NCBI RefSeq assembly: GCF_014192275.1
Contig: NZ_JACHXR010000003.1
Location: forward strand, 358,571 to 422,570
Reading direction: 5' to 3'
From: Halomonas stenophila
GTDB lineage: Bacteria; Pseudomonadota; Gammaproteobacteria; Pseudomonadales; Halomonadaceae
DNA: 64,000 bases
Position 1 is the first letter of the stretch, and every line of letters starts with the position of its first letter. A model generated the notes under the pieces. It had not been told where the DNA came from and did not search any database. It was given only the letters and a program-made list of their open reading frames with translations. The position numbers and the translations under genes were made by a program. This document shows, piece by piece, positions 26,206 through 37,820 of the stretch.

Positions 26206-27369
26206 TCAGCGGGCCGCCGCTTCCAGGGCCGCCACGGCCGGCAGGGTCTTGCCTTCCACGTACTCGAGGAAGGCGCCGCCGCCGGTGGAGATGTAGGAGA
26301 CCCGGTCGGCGATGCCGTACTTGTCGATGGCCGCTAGGGTGTCGCCGCCGCCGGCGATGGAGAAGCCGTCGCTCTCGGCGATGGCTAGCGACAGCGCCTC
26401 GGTGCCGTGGCCGAACTGGTCGATCTCGAACACGCCCACCGGGCCGTTCCACAGGATGGTGCCGGCGGCCTTGAGCTGCTCGGCCAGGCGTCCCGCGGTC
26501 TCGGGGCCGATGTCGAGGATCATCTCGTCATCCTGCACCTGGTCGACGGGCTTGGTCACGGCGGTGGCGCTCTCGGAGAACTCGGTGGCCACCACCACGT
26601 CGGAGGGCAGCGGGATCTCGACCTTGGCCATCAGCGCCTTGGCCTGGTCGATCAGGTCGGCCTCGTGCAGCGACTTGCCGACGTTGTAGCCCGCCGCGGC
26701 GATGAAGGTGTTGGCGATGCCGCCGCCGACGATCAGTCGGTCACACTTCTCGGACAGCGCGGTGAGCACCTCGAGCTTGGTGGAGACCTTGGAGCCGCCG
26801 ACGATGGCAGTCATCGGCCGCTTCGGCGTGGCCAGGGCCTTCTCCAGCGCCTCGAGCTCGCTGGCGAGCAGCGGGCCGGCACAGGCGGCGGGCGCGAAGC
26901 GTGCCACGCCGTGGGTGGAGGCCTGGGCCCGGTGGGCGGTGCCGAAGGCGTCCATCACGAAGACGTCACACAGGGCGGCGTACTGGCGGGCCAGCGTCTC
27001 GTCGTCCTTCTTCTCGCCGGCGTTGAAGCGCACGTTCTCGAGCAGGGCGACCTCGCCGTCCTCGAGGGCGACCTCCTGGTCCAGGTAGTCCTTGACCAGC
27101 CGCACCCGGCGCTCCAGCAGGCCGCCCAGGTGGTCGGCCACCGGGGCCAGCGAGAACTCCTCGGCCGGCTCCCCCTCGGTGGGCCGCCCCAGGTGGCTCA
27201 TCAGCAGCACCTTGGCGCCGGCCTCCAGGGCGGTCGTGATGGTCGGCAGACAGGCCCGCAGGCGGGCGTCGCTAGTCACCTGGCCGTGCTTGACGGGCAC
27301 GTTGAGGTCCTCGCGGATCAGCACCCGCTGGCCGCGGAGGTCGAGGTCGGTCATCTTGCGCACGTTCAT
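26206..27369 (-). CDS. pgk: Phosphoglycerate kinase
   Basis: This 387-residue protein starts [29 protein letters not shown], followed by the substrate-binding [10 protein letters not shown]. The hinge/nucleotide regions [25 protein letters not shown] and [11 protein letters not shown], and the C-terminal [12 protein letters not shown], are all present. It transfers phosphate between 1,3-bisphosphoglycerate and ADP. It lies 37 bp downstream of epd and 73 bp upstream of fba, consistent with one transcript. Confidence 0.97.
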   Translation of the reverse strand: MNVRKMTDLDLRGQRVLIREDLNVPVKHGQVTSDARLRACLPTITTALEAGAKVLLMSHLGRPTEGEPAEEFSLAPVADHLGGLLERRVRLVKDYLDQEVALEDGEVALLENVRFNAGEKKDDETLARQYAALCDVFVMDAFGTAHRAQASTHGVARFAPAACAGPLLASELEALEKALATPKRPMTAIVGGSKVSTKLEVLTALSEKCDRLIVGGGIANTFIAAAGYNVGKSLHEADLIDQAKALMAKVEIPLPSDVVVATEFSESATAVTKPVDQVQDDEMILDIGPETAGRLAEQLKAAGTILWNGPVGVFEIDQFGHGTEALSLAIAESDGFSIAGGGDTLAAIDKYGIADRVSYISTGGGAFLEYVEGKTLPAVAALEAAAR

Positions 27370-27406
27370 GGAAGCAGGTTCCTCGTCTGGGAAAACCGAA
27401 GGGAAG

Positions 27407-28441
27407 TCAGGCGTCGGCGGGGGGCACCGGGCCCAGCCTGGCGATGCGGCCGGCGACGTCGAGCATGCGGTTGGCGAAGCCCCACTCGTTGTCGAACCAG
27501 CACATCAGCTTGATCAGGCGGCCGCCGGCCACCCGGGTCTGGGTGGCGTCCACGATACCGGAGCGCGGATCGTGGTTGAAGTCGACCGAGGCCATGGGCT
27601 CCTCGGTGTAGCCGAGCAGGCCGGCCAGCCGGGTCCGGGTGGCCTCGCGCAACAGGGCATTGACCGCCCCGGCCGAGGTGTCGGTGCGCACGCACAGCGA
27701 CAGGTCCATGGCCGAGACGTTGATGGTCGGCACCCGCACGTGCAGGCACTCGAAGCGGCCGTGGAGGTGCGGCATCAAGCGGTCGATGCCCCGCGCCAGC
27801 CCGGTATCCACCGGCACGATGGAGTGCATGGCGGAGCGGGTCAGGCGCAGGTCGGTCTGATGATAGGAGTCGATCACCGGCTGGTCGTTCATCGCCGAGT
27901 GGATGGTGGTGGTCACCCCATGCTCGATGCCCAGGGCCTCGTCGAGCACGGTGAGCACCGGCACCAGGCAGTTGGTGGTGCAGGAGGCCGCGGAGATGAT
28001 GCGGCAGCCCGGGGCCAGGTCGGCGTCGTTGATGCCGGTGACGATGGTGGCGTCGACGTCGCTCTCGGCCGGCTGGGAGAACAGCAGGCGGCCGGCGCCG
28101 GCCGCCAGGTGGCGCTCGGCGGTGGCGCGGTCCTTGAAGCTGCCCGAGCACTCCAGCACTAGGTCGATGCCCAGCGCCTCCCAGGGCAGCCGCTCGGCGT
28201 CGGGCTCGCTGAGCACCCGGATGGCGCGGCCGTCGATCACCAGGCGGTCGTCGTCCACCTCGACATGGCCGGGGAAGCGGCCATGGGTGGTGTCGTAGCG
28301 GGTCAGGTAGGCGATGGTGTCGAGGCCCGACAGCTCGTTGATGGCCACCACCTGGAGCGCCGGCTCGTCGCGCTCGATGAGCGCACGCAGCACGCACTGG
28401 CCGATGCGGCCGTAACCGTTGATGGCGATGCGGAGGGCCAT
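27407..28441 (-). CDS. epd: Erythrose-4-phosphate dehydrogenase
   Basis: This 344-residue GAPDH-superfamily protein has a Rossmann start ([20 protein letters not shown]) and catalytic C154 in [14 protein letters not shown]. Epd-specific wording is clear: [21 protein letters not shown]-type loops, and [21 protein letters not shown], where GAPDH has a different substrate loop. Epd oxidises erythrose-4-phosphate for pyridoxal phosphate synthesis; in some bacteria the operon copy may also serve as GAPDH. ATG 28441 is chosen over 28474 as family-like. First gene of epd-pgk-fba. Confidence 0.88.
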   Translation of the reverse strand: MALRIAINGYGRIGQCVLRALIERDEPALQVVAINELSGLDTIAYLTRYDTTHGRFPGHVEVDDDRLVIDGRAIRVLSEPDAERLPWEALGIDLVLECSGSFKDRATAERHLAAGAGRLLFSQPAESDVDATIVTGINDADLAPGCRIISAASCTTNCLVPVLTVLDEALGIEHGVTTTIHSAMNDQPVIDSYHQTDLRLTRSAMHSIVPVDTGLARGIDRLMPHLHGRFECLHVRVPTINVSAMDLSLCVRTDTSAGAVNALLREATRTRLAGLLGYTEEPMASVDFNHDPRSGIVDATQTRVAGGRLIKLMCWFDNEWGFANRMLDVAGRIARLGPVPPADA

Positions 28442-28525
28442 GACGTTGTCGGGGACTCCAGAAGCGTTGCACACAAACCGGCGATTCTACCGCAATTCGC
28501 GCCCGTCGTCGCGGCCACCCGACCC

Positions 28526-28554
28526 CTTGAAAACCGCCCGGGTGTACCTATCTC
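28526..28554 (+). promoter_or_regulatory. Sigma32-type heat-shock promoter for hsp20 genes
   Basis: CTTGAAAA (28526-28533) matches the sigma32 -35 element and is followed after 13 bases by CCTATCT (28547-28553), an acceptable CCCCAT-like -10. It is 70-95 bp upstream of the first small heat-shock gene. Confidence 0.6.
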
Positions 28555-28623
28555 AGCTAGTGGAGGGCGGGGGGCCCTGCCCTCACGACATCAACCACAG
28601 CAGGTGATCAGGAGGTGTTCGAC

Positions 28624-29082
28624 ATGTTCGGAGATCTCAGGCGGTTCGATACCGATTGGGCGCCCGGCACGGACTGGTTCCGGCGCTTCTTCGACGAGAT
28701 GTGGCCCGAGCCCGGTGCCGCCGACATTCGTTCGGTGCCCCGGGGCAGCTTCCCGATGATCAACGTGGGGCGCACCGACGACGCGGTGCGGGTCTATGTG
28801 TTCGCCCCCGGGCTCACCGCCGAGGAGCTCGAGGTCAGCCTGCAGGACAACGTGCTCACCCTGAGCGGCCGGCGGGCCGGCGTGACCGAGGAGGAGGGCG
28901 GCGAGCGCCGTACCTTCTTCCGGCGCGAGAGGGCGACCGGCGAGTTCAGCCGTTCCGTGTCCCTGCCTCAGGGCCTCGACCCCGACCGCGCCGAGGCGCG
29001 CTTCCGCAACGGCGTCTGCGAGGTGGTCCTGCCCAAGCGCGAGGAGCTCAAGCCGCGCCGCATCGACATCCATGCGTCCTGA
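28624..29082 (+). CDS. Hsp20/alpha-crystallin small heat-shock protein (1)
   Basis: This 152-residue protein has an N-terminal arm (MFGDLRRFDTDWAPGTDWFRRFFDEM), a central alpha-crystallin domain (residues about 45-140; VRVYVFAPGLTAEELEVSLQDNVLTLSGRR) and the typical RFRNGVCEVVLPKREELKPRRIDI end. It would act as an ATP-independent holdase. ATG 28624 has AGGAGGT 8 bases upstream; the GTG at 28615 overlaps that ribosome-binding site. A sigma32-type promoter precedes it, and it probably forms an operon with the next hsp20. Confidence 0.92.
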   Translation: MFGDLRRFDTDWAPGTDWFRRFFDEMWPEPGAADIRSVPRGSFPMINVGRTDDAVRVYVFAPGLTAEELEVSLQDNVLTLSGRRAGVTEEEGGERRTFFRRERATGEFSRSVSLPQGLDPDRAEARFRNGVCEVVLPKREELKPRRIDIHAS

Positions 29083-29112
29083 AGACGGTGCATCCAGAGG
29101 AGGTGAGTCGTC

Positions 29113-29505
29113 ATGAGTGAAGTCGCCAAACGTGAAGAGAGCCGTGCACCGGTCGAACGGCGCGAGCGGCGGGCGGATGCCCTGCTGCCGCCGGTGGACA
29201 TCTACGAGGAGGGCAGCGCCCTGCACCTGATCGCCGACATGCCCGGGGTGCAGCGTGACACCCTGTCCGTCGAGGTGAACGACAACGTGCTGAGCCTGGA
29301 GGGCGAGGTGGCCCTGGAAGTGCCCGAGGGGCTGACCTCGATCTACGCCGAGGTGCGCGCCCAGCGCTTCGCGCGTCGCTTCACCCTGAGCCACGAGATA
29401 GACGTGGAGGGTATCCAGGCGAGCATCGACCAGGGCGTGGTGCACCTGGTGCTGCCCAGGAAGGAGACCTACCGGCCGCGCCGCATCGACGTCAAGCCGG
29501 CCTGA
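29113..29505 (+). CDS. Hsp20/alpha-crystallin small heat-shock protein (2)
   Basis: This 130-residue second small heat-shock protein has a short charged N-terminus, the alpha-crystallin domain (PPVDIYEEGSALHLIADMPGVQRDTLSVEVNDNVLSLEG) and the end INQGVVHLVLPRKE-like (here IDQGVVHLVLPRKETYRPRRIDV). It has no own promoter in the 30-bp gap after hsp20 (1), but an excellent AGAGGAGGTGA ribosome site. Its different N-terminal arm suggests it may co-assemble with the first protein. Confidence 0.92.
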   Translation: MSEVAKREESRAPVERRERRADALLPPVDIYEEGSALHLIADMPGVQRDTLSVEVNDNVLSLEGEVALEVPEGLTSIYAEVRAQRFARRFTLSHEIDVEGIQASIDQGVVHLVLPRKETYRPRRIDVKPA

Positions 29506-29520
29506 GCCGGCACGTTTCCC

Positions 29521-29542
29521 GCCCCCGCCCAGGGGGCTTTTT
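29521..29542 (+). terminator. Rho-independent terminator after the hsp20 operon
   Basis: GCCCCC and GGGGGC pair around GCCCA and are followed directly by TTTTT. It is 16 bp past the second hsp20 stop. Confidence 0.75.
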
Positions 29543-29689
29543 CTTGCCTGGCCACCGACCGCGGCGTGCCCGTCACGCCTGTCACCGATTCAGTACGGTA
29601 GCGGAGAAGCACGACGACAAGTCTGATTCGGCTCGGGGCAGTCTGCGGCGGTTTTGCCCCGCCGAAGGGCTGTCGGCGGCCGCCGCTTG

Positions 29690-29702
29690 CTCTAGGCTAG
29701 AG
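29690..29702. promoter_or_regulatory. Perfect 13-bp palindrome upstream of class I aldolase
   Basis: CTCTAG-G-CTAGAG is a perfect dyad 49 bp before the class I aldolase start. It may be a regulator site or part of the promoter; no regulator is assigned. Confidence 0.3.
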
Positions 29703-29750
29703 GGGTAGCATCGATCACCCGTCAGTCAACCATCAAGGAGAGAGGGAGCG

Positions 29751-30803
29751 ATGACCGATATAGCGCAGCTGCTCGGCAACGAGACGGAAAGCCTGCTGAC
29801 CCACGAGTGCCGGGGCATTCCGGCCGCGTCGATCCACGCGCCGGGCCCGGACTACATCGACCGGGTGATGGCCCACAGCGACCGTCAGCCCCATGTGCTG
29901 CGCAACATGCAGGCCCTGTTCGACCACGGCCGGCTGGGCGGCACCGGTTATCTCAGCATCCTGCCGGTCGACCAGGGCATCGAGCACTCCGCCGGGGCCT
30001 CCTTCGCGCCCAACCCGATCTACTTCGATCCGGCCAACATCGTCGAGCTGGCCATCGAGGGCGGCTGCAACGCCGTGGCCTCGACCCTGGGCGGCCTGGC
30101 CTCGGTGGCGCGGCAGTATGCCCACAAGATCCCCATGCTGCTCAAGCTCAACCACAACGAGACGCTGACCTACCCGGCGGCCTACGACCAGACGCTGTTC
30201 GCCCAGGTCGAGCAGGCCTTCGAGATGGGCTGCGTGGCGGTGGGGGCGACCATCTACTTCGGTTCGCCGGAGAGCCGTCGCCAGATCACCGAGATCAGCG
30301 AGGCCTTCGAGCGTGCCCACCAGTTGGGCATGGTCACGGTGCTCTGGGCCTATCTGCGCAACCCCGAGTTCAAGCGCGAGGGCCGCGACTATCACACCGC
30401 CGCCGACCTCACCGGCCAGGCCATTCACCTGGCGGCGACCCTCAAGGCCGACATCGTCAAGCAGAAGATGGCCGAGACCAACGCCGGCTACCGGGACATC
30501 GGTTTCGGCCATACCCACGACAGGGTCTACGACGAGCTGACCTCGTCCCATCCCATCGACCTGGCCCGCTACCAGGTGGCGAGCTGCTACATGGGGCGGG
30601 CCGGGCTGATCAACTCCGGCGGCGCCTCGGGCGGGGCCAGCGACCTGGGCCAGGCGGTGCGCACCGCGGTGATCAACAAGCGCGCCGGCGGCATGGGTCT
30701 GATCTCCGGACGCAAGGCCTTCCAGAAGCCCATGGCCGAGGGCGTCGAGCTGCTCAACGCCATCCAGGATGTGTATCTGGACGAGTCCATCACCCTCGCC
30801 TGA
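29751..30803 (+). CDS. fbaB: Fructose-bisphosphate aldolase, class I (DhnA/FbaB type)
   Basis: This 350-residue Schiff-base aldolase of the DhnA family has [22 protein letters not shown] near the N-terminus, [15 protein letters not shown], and the KADIVKQKM strand expected to hold the catalytic lysine. The [26 protein letters not shown] phosphate-binding stretch closes the barrel. A strong AGGAGAGAGGGA ribosome site precedes the ATG. In other bacteria the class I enzyme often serves gluconeogenesis while the class II enzyme serves glycolysis. A strong convergent terminator follows. Confidence 0.93.
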   Translation: MTDIAQLLGNETESLLTHECRGIPAASIHAPGPDYIDRVMAHSDRQPHVLRNMQALFDHGRLGGTGYLSILPVDQGIEHSAGASFAPNPIYFDPANIVELAIEGGCNAVASTLGGLASVARQYAHKIPMLLKLNHNETLTYPAAYDQTLFAQVEQAFEMGCVAVGATIYFGSPESRRQITEISEAFERAHQLGMVTVLWAYLRNPEFKREGRDYHTAADLTGQAIHLAATLKADIVKQKMAETNAGYRDIGFGHTHDRVYDELTSSHPIDLARYQVASCYMGRAGLINSGGASGGASDLGQAVRTAVINKRAGGMGLISGRKAFQKPMAEGVELLNAIQDVYLDESITLA

Positions 30804-30823
30804 GCCAGCCGAGGCAATCGCGG

Positions 30824-30890
30824 TTGGGGCCCGACGATGACCGATCGGGCCCCAACGCAAAAGGGCACGGCCGAAGCCGTGCCCTTTTGC
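30824..30890. terminator. Tandem hairpins, bidirectional terminator between fbaB and tkt
   Basis: The first hairpin (30824-30855) pairs TTGGGGCCCG with CGGGCCCCAA. The second (30857-30890) is a long stem GCAAAAGGGCACGGC with its complement around a tiny loop, ending in TTTT on the plus strand and, by symmetry, on the minus strand. The A/T-flanked symmetric stem is a classic bidirectional terminator for the convergent genes. Confidence 0.85.
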
Positions 30891-30909
30891 GTGTGCCGTG
30901 ACGCCGCGA

Positions 30910-32913
30910 TCAGTCGTCGGCATCCTCCAGCAGCTGCTCGGCCTCGGCCACCAGGTTCTCCACGGTGAAGCCGAAGTACTTGAACAGGTCGCCGGCCGGG
31001 GCGGACTCGCCGAAGGTGGTCATGCCGAGGATGCGGCCCTCGAGGCCCACGTACTTGTACCAGAAGTCGCGGTGGCCGGCCTCGATGGCGATGCGGTTGC
31101 CGACTTCCGCCGGCAGCACCCGCTGGCGGTACTCGGCGTCCTGGGCGTCGAAGACGTCGCTGGACGGCATGGAGACCACCCGGACCGCGCGGCCGTTCTC
31201 GCCGAGGGCGGTGGCGGCGTCCATGGCCAGGGCGACCTCGGAGCCGGTGGCGATGATGATCAGCTCGGGGGTGGCCTCGCAGTCCTTGAGCACATAGCCG
31301 CCGCGCTGGATCTCGGCCACCTGCTGCCTGGTGCGGGCCTGGTGGGGCAGCCCCTGGCGCGACAGCACCAGGGCGCTGGGGCCGGACTGGCGCTTGAGCG
31401 CGGCGTCCCAGGCCGTGGCGGTCTCCACGGCGTCGCAGGGCCGCCAAGTGGAGAGGTTCGGCGTAGAGCGCAGGGTGGTCAGCTGCTCCACCGGCTGGTG
31501 GGTGGGGCCGTCCTCGCCCAGGCCGATGGAGTCGTGGGTGAACACGTGGATCGCCCGCACGCCCATCAGCGCGGCCATGCGCACGGCATTGCGCATGTAC
31601 TCCATGAAGATCAGGAAGGTCGCGCCGTAGGGCACGAAGCCCCCATGCAGGGCGATGCCGTTGATGATTGCCGCCATGCCGAACTCGCGCACGCCGTAGT
31701 GCAGGTAGTTGCCGCCCGGCTCCTGGGCGGAGATCACCTGGGCGCCCTGCCAGAAGGTCAGGTTGGACGGCGCCAGGTCGGCGCTGCCGCCGAGCAGCTC
31801 GGGGAGCTGCGGGCCGAGCGCGTTGAGGCAGGCCAGCGAGGCCTTGCGGGAGGCCACGGCCTCGCCCTTGTCCTGGGCCTGCTCGATCAGCGCCTCGCTG
31901 GTCAGTTCCGTCGGCAGCTCGCCCTTGATGCGGCGACTGAACTCCCGGGCCAGCGCCGGATGGGCCGCGGCGTAGCGCTCGAAGCGCTCCTGCCAGGCGG
32001 CCTGGCGGGACTGGCCGGCCTCGGTGGCATCCCAGCCCCGGTAGATCTCCTCGGGCACGTGGAAGGGCGCGTGGGGCCAGTCGAGCTGCTCGCGGGCCGC
32101 GGCGACCTCGTCCTCGCCCAGCGCCGCGCCGTGGCACTCTTCCTTGCCCTGCTTGTTGGGCGCGCCGAAGCCAATGATGGTCTTGCAGATGATCAGGCTG
32201 GGCCTGTCGTCGTGGCTGCGGGCCAGCTCGATGGCGGCCTTGACCTCGTCGGGCTTGTGGCCGTCGACGTTGGGCACCACGTGCCAGCCGTAGGCCTCGA
32301 AGCGCTTGGCGGTGTCGTCGGTGAACCAGCCCTCGACCTCGCCGTCGATGGAGATGCCGTTGTCATCGTAGAAGGCGATCAGCTTGCCCAGCCCCTGGGT
32401 GCCGGCCAGCGAGCACACCTCGTGGGAGATGCCCTCCATCAGGCAGCCGTCGCCCAGGAAGCAGTAGGTGTAGTGGTCGACGATGGTGTGGCCGTCACGG
32501 TTGAACTGGGCGGCCAGGGTGCGCTCGGCGATGGCCAGGCCCACGGCGTTGGCCAGGCCCTGGCCCAGCGGCCCGGTGGTGGTCTCGATGCCCGGGGCGT
32601 AGCCGAATTCCGGGTGGCCGGCGGTCTTGGCGTGGAGCTGGCGGAAGTTCTGCAGCTCCTCCAGGCCGAGCTCGTAGCCGGACAGGTGCAGCAGCGAGTA
32701 GAGCAGCATGGAGCCATGGCCGTTGGACAGCACGAAGCGGTCGCGATCGGGCCAGTGCGGGTCGGCCGGATTGTGCTGCAGATAGTCGTTCCACAGTACC
32801 TCGGCGATGTCGGCCATGCCCATGGGGGCGCCGGGGTGGCCGGACTTGGCCTTCTGGACGGCATCCATGGACAGGGCGCGAATGGCATTGGCCAGTTCGA
32901 AACGGGATGGCAT
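30910..32913 (-). CDS. tkt: Transketolase
   Basis: This 667-residue thiamine-diphosphate enzyme has ThDP motif [38 protein letters not shown] (GDG...N). Active-site histidines are in [23 protein letters not shown] and [21 protein letters not shown]. The order PP, Pyr and C-terminal domains is complete, and the length equals E. coli TktA. It links the pentose phosphate pathway to the neighbouring glycolytic genes. In many gammaproteobacteria tkt lies directly before epd; here hsp20 genes and fbaB are inserted between them. Confidence 0.97.
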   Translation of the reverse strand: MPSRFELANAIRALSMDAVQKAKSGHPGAPMGMADIAEVLWNDYLQHNPADPHWPDRDRFVLSNGHGSMLLYSLLHLSGYELGLEELQNFRQLHAKTAGHPEFGYAPGIETTTGPLGQGLANAVGLAIAERTLAAQFNRDGHTIVDHYTYCFLGDGCLMEGISHEVCSLAGTQGLGKLIAFYDDNGISIDGEVEGWFTDDTAKRFEAYGWHVVPNVDGHKPDEVKAAIELARSHDDRPSLIICKTIIGFGAPNKQGKEECHGAALGEDEVAAAREQLDWPHAPFHVPEEIYRGWDATEAGQSRQAAWQERFERYAAAHPALAREFSRRIKGELPTELTSEALIEQAQDKGEAVASRKASLACLNALGPQLPELLGGSADLAPSNLTFWQGAQVISAQEPGGNYLHYGVREFGMAAIINGIALHGGFVPYGATFLIFMEYMRNAVRMAALMGVRAIHVFTHDSIGLGEDGPTHQPVEQLTTLRSTPNLSTWRPCDAVETATAWDAALKRQSGPSALVLSRQGLPHQARTRQQVAEIQRGGYVLKDCEATPELIIIATGSEVALAMDAATALGENGRAVRVVSMPSSDVFDAQDAEYRQRVLPAEVGNRIAIEAGHRDFWYKYVGLEGRILGMTTFGESAPAGDLFKYFGFTVENLVAEAEQLLEDADD

Positions 32914-33282
32914 GGGGGTCAGCTCCTCGCCTGCGGCAATAGTAGCAATGACACGGTCGGGCCGGGGGGTGGCCGGACGTGGATCCTGGCTGGGATGCGC
33001 CGCGAGACGCGGGCGGCGCGGTCAAATTCGGTCGCTTATTGTCGCCGAGATGGGCCCGGCCTTCAAATGTGCGGCGGCCGGGTAGCTCGGAGGAGGCCGC
33101 CCGGGGCGCCGCTCGGCGTGTCGCTGTCGCTAGGAAGGGCCGCGGCGAGGGTGTAGAATCCGCTCCCAGCCGGTCCGCCCGGGCCCTGGCGCGCCGCGCC
33201 GCTGCCCCGTGGCGGTGCCCACCGTTATCCTGGCTTCGAGCCCAGACGCCGTCATCCCACCATGTAGAGGGTCGAGGACGCC
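32914..33282. other. Divergent promoter region between tkt and metK
   Basis: No gene is visible in these 369 bases. The tkt side has GAGGAG before its ATG. On the metK side a GTGTAGAATCC stretch around 33152-33162 is a plausible extended -10. AT-richer islands occur around 33021-33042. I see no SAM-type riboswitch or MetJ box. Confidence 0.5.
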
Positions 33283-34503
33283 ATGAGCGAATACTCCCTG
33301 TTCACCTCCGAGTCCGTGTCCGAGGGACACCCGGACAAGATCGCCGACCAGATCTCCGATGCGGTGCTCGACGCCATCATCGCCCGCGACAAGAACGCCC
33401 GGGTGGCCTGCGAGACGCTGGTCAAGACCGGGGTGGCCATCGTCGCCGGCGAGATCACCACCTCGGCCTGGGTCGACCTGGAGGACCTGGTGCGCCGGGT
33501 GATCCTGGACATCGGCTATACCTCCTCGGATGTCGGCTTCGACGGCGAGACCTGCGGCGTGCTGAACCTGATCGGCAAGCAGAGCGTGGACATCGCCCAG
33601 GGCGTCGACCGCACCAAGCCCGAGGACCAGGGGGCCGGCGACCAGGGCCTGATGTTCGGCTACGCCACGGACGAGACCGACTCCTTCATGCCGGCGCCGA
33701 TCCACTACGCGCATCGCCTGGTGGAGCGCCAGGCCGAGCTGCGCCACCACGGCTTGTTGCCCTGGCTGCGCCCGGATGCCAAGAGCCAGCTGACCTTCCG
33801 CTACGACGAGCACGGCAAGCCTTGTGGCGTGGATGCGGTGGTGCTGTCGACCCAGCACGACCCGGACATCGACCAGGAAGAGCTGCGCAGCATGGTCCAG
33901 CGCGAGATCATCGAGCAGGTGATCCCCGCCGAGTGGCTCACCGAGACCACCCAGTACCACATCAACCCCACCGGCAAGTTCGTCATCGGTGGCCCGGTGG
34001 GCGACTGCGGCCTGACCGGGCGCAAGATCATCGTCGACACCTACGGCGGCATGGCTCGCCACGGCGGCGGCGCCTTCTCCGGCAAGGATCCGTCCAAGGT
34101 CGACCGCAGCGCCGCCTATGCCGGCCGCTACGTGGCCAAGAACATCGTCGCCTCCGGCCTGGCCGAGCGCTGCGAGATCCAGGTCTCCTACGCCATCGGC
34201 GTGGCCGAGCCGACCTCGGTGTCGGTGAACACCTTCGGCACCGGCAAGATCAGCGACGAGCGCATCGTCGAGCTGGTTCGCGAGCACTTCGATCTGCGGC
34301 CCAACGCCATCACCCGCATGCTCGACCTGCTGCACCCCATGTACCGGCTGACCGCGGCCTATGGCCACTTCGGTCGCGAGCCCTTCGAGACCAGCTATAC
34401 CTGGACCGATACCCAGGGCGAGCAGCATACCGAGACCTTTACCGCCTTCCCCTGGGAGAAGACGGACCGCGCCCAGGCGCTGCGCGACGCCGCCGGCCTC
34501 TGA
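33283..34503 (+). CDS. metK: S-adenosylmethionine synthase
   Basis: This 406-residue enzyme makes SAM from methionine and ATP. It starts [31 protein letters not shown] and includes the signatures [12 protein letters not shown] and [16 protein letters not shown]. The catalytic His is in EGHPDK and the flexible loop is in [17 protein letters not shown]. It is upstream of ligB and ahcY on the same strand; a strong hairpin after its stop makes it largely monocistronic. Confidence 0.97.
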   Translation: MSEYSLFTSESVSEGHPDKIADQISDAVLDAIIARDKNARVACETLVKTGVAIVAGEITTSAWVDLEDLVRRVILDIGYTSSDVGFDGETCGVLNLIGKQSVDIAQGVDRTKPEDQGAGDQGLMFGYATDETDSFMPAPIHYAHRLVERQAELRHHGLLPWLRPDAKSQLTFRYDEHGKPCGVDAVVLSTQHDPDIDQEELRSMVQREIIEQVIPAEWLTETTQYHINPTGKFVIGGPVGDCGLTGRKIIVDTYGGMARHGGGAFSGKDPSKVDRSAAYAGRYVAKNIVASGLAERCEIQVSYAIGVAEPTSVSVNTFGTGKISDERIVELVREHFDLRPNAITRMLDLLHPMYRLTAAYGHFGREPFETSYTWTDTQGEQHTETFTAFPWEKTDRAQALRDAAGL

Positions 34504-34532
34504 CGCTCTGTCGGTGATCTCGCACGCCGATT

Positions 34533-34566
34533 GAGGGCCCCGCCGGCAGCGCCGCGCGGGGCCCTC
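34533..34566 (+). terminator. Hairpin downstream of metK
   Basis: Perfect 11-bp arms GAGGGCCCCGC and GCGGGGCCCTC lie 30 bp after the metK stop with a 12-nt loop. No good U-run follows. Confidence 0.55.
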
Positions 34567-34572
34567 GTCTAG

Positions 34573-36297
<1,725 letters not shown>

Positions 36298-36327
36298 TTG
36301 TCCGCTTTTCCTGCCGCCTCCTATAGT
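36298..36327 (+). promoter_or_regulatory. Probable sigma70 promoter of ahcY
   Basis: TTGTCC (36298-36303) and TATAGT (36322-36327) are separated by 18 bp, 36 bp before the ahcY start. Confidence 0.55.
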
Positions 36328-36362
36328 GAAGGTCACGTTTTTCCCCGGGAAAGAGGTGACGC

Positions 36363-37772
36363 ATGAATCAGCCCGTCGTATCCGCGCCCACCGCCACGGA
36401 CTACAAGGTCGCCGATATCGCCCTGGCCGACTGGGGCCGTCGCGAGATCCGTATCGCCGAGACCGAGATGCCGGCCCTGATGGCGATCCGCGAGAAATAC
36501 CACGCCGCCCAGCCCCTCGCCGGGGCGCGGATTGCCGGCTGCATCCACATGACCATCCAGACCGCGGTGCTGATCGAGACGCTGATCGACCTCGGGGCCT
36601 CGGTGCGCTGGTCCTCGTGCAACATCTTCTCCACCCAGGATCATGCCGCCGCGGCCATCGCCGCCGCCGGCATCCCGGTCTTCGCCTGGAAGGGCGAGAC
36701 CGAGGAGGACTTCTGGTGGTGCATCGGCCAGACGGTGGAGGGCCCGGAGGGCTGGGTGCCGAACCTGGTGCTCGACGACGGCGGCGACCTCACGGCGCTG
36801 CTGCACGACAAGCGCCCGGAGCTGCTCGACGGCGTCCACGGCATCAGCGAGGAGACCACCACCGGCGTGCACCGCCTGCTGGAGATGATGCGGGAGGGCA
36901 CCCTGCGGGTGCCGGCGATCAACGTCAACGACGCCGTGACCAAGTCCAAGAACGACAACAAGTACGGTTGCCGCCACTCGCTGAACGACGCCATCAAGCG
37001 CGGCGTCGACCACCTGCTGGCCGGCAAGCAGGCACTGGTGATGGGCTACGGCGACGTGGGCAAGGGCTCGGCGGCTTCGCTGCGCCAGGAGGGCATGATC
37101 GTCCGCATCGTCGAGATCGACCCGATCTGTGCCATGCAGGCTTGCATGGACGGCTTCGAGGTGGTCTCACCCTACCGCGACGGCATCAATGCCGGCAGGG
37201 AGAGCATCGACCGTGCCCTGCTCTCGCGCATCGACCTGGTGGTCACCGCCACCGGCAACATCGATGCCTGCGACGCCGCCATGCTCGCGTCCCTCAAGCC
37301 GGGCGCGGTGGTATGCAACATCGGCCACTTCGACAGCGAGATCGACACCGCCCATATGCGCCGCCAGTGGCACTGGGAGGAGGTCAAGCCCCAGGTGCAC
37401 AAGGTCTACCGGGACAGCGAGCCGGGGAACTACGACCCCGACAGCCGCGACTACTTGATCCTGCTCTCCGAGGGCCGGCTGGTGAACCTCGGCAATGCCA
37501 CCGGCCACCCCTCCCGGGTCATGGACGGCTCCTTCGCCAATCAGGTGCTGGCGCAGATCCATCTCTACGCGCGCGGGTTCGCCGGCCTCGACGACGCCGG
37601 CAAGCGCGAGGCGCTCGGGGTCTCGGTGCTGCCGCGGTACCTGGACGAGGAGGTGGCCCGCTACATGGTCGAGGGCTTCGGGGGCGTCATCACCCGCATG
37701 AGCGAGGCCCAGGCCGAGTATACCGGCGTGCCGGTGGAGGGGCCCTACAAGCCCGATGCCTATCGCTATTGA
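36363..37772 (+). CDS. ahcY: S-adenosylhomocysteinase
   Basis: This 469-residue enzyme hydrolyses S-adenosylhomocysteine to adenosine and homocysteine. NAD-binding [12 protein letters not shown], substrate-site [13 protein letters not shown], and the C-terminal KPDAYRY ending are all present. It contains the insertion typical of the longer, bacterial/plant-like enzymes ([17 protein letters not shown]). Together with metK and metF it belongs to the activated methyl cycle. I looked for an SAH riboswitch in the 65-bp leader and did not see one. AGAGGTGA precedes the ATG. Confidence 0.97.
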   Translation: MNQPVVSAPTATDYKVADIALADWGRREIRIAETEMPALMAIREKYHAAQPLAGARIAGCIHMTIQTAVLIETLIDLGASVRWSSCNIFSTQDHAAAAIAAAGIPVFAWKGETEEDFWWCIGQTVEGPEGWVPNLVLDDGGDLTALLHDKRPELLDGVHGISEETTTGVHRLLEMMREGTLRVPAINVNDAVTKSKNDNKYGCRHSLNDAIKRGVDHLLAGKQALVMGYGDVGKGSAASLRQEGMIVRIVEIDPICAMQACMDGFEVVSPYRDGINAGRESIDRALLSRIDLVVTATGNIDACDAAMLASLKPGAVVCNIGHFDSEIDTAHMRRQWHWEEVKPQVHKVYRDSEPGNYDPDSRDYLILLSEGRLVNLGNATGHPSRVMDGSFANQVLAQIHLYARGFAGLDDAGKREALGVSVLPRYLDEEVARYMVEGFGGVITRMSEAQAEYTGVPVEGPYKPDAYRY

Positions 37773-37820
37773 CCCCGTCCGGTCTCATGGGCGGGCCCGA
37801 GCCCGCCCCGGGAGGAGTTC

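Noticed and set aside
28615..28617. GTG start for the first hsp20 gene
   Set aside because: It overlaps the AGGAGGT ribosome site that serves ATG 28624.
28561..28623. ROSE or fourU RNA thermometer in the hsp20 leader
   Set aside because: Small stems exist, but none convincingly pairs the AGGAGGT element and no UUUU motif is present.
33000..33282. SAM or SAH riboswitch, or MetJ box, before metK, ahcY or metF
   Set aside because: I looked for conserved cores and tandem AGACGTCT boxes; none were found in the three leaders. One CACGTCT-like match before metF is not enough.
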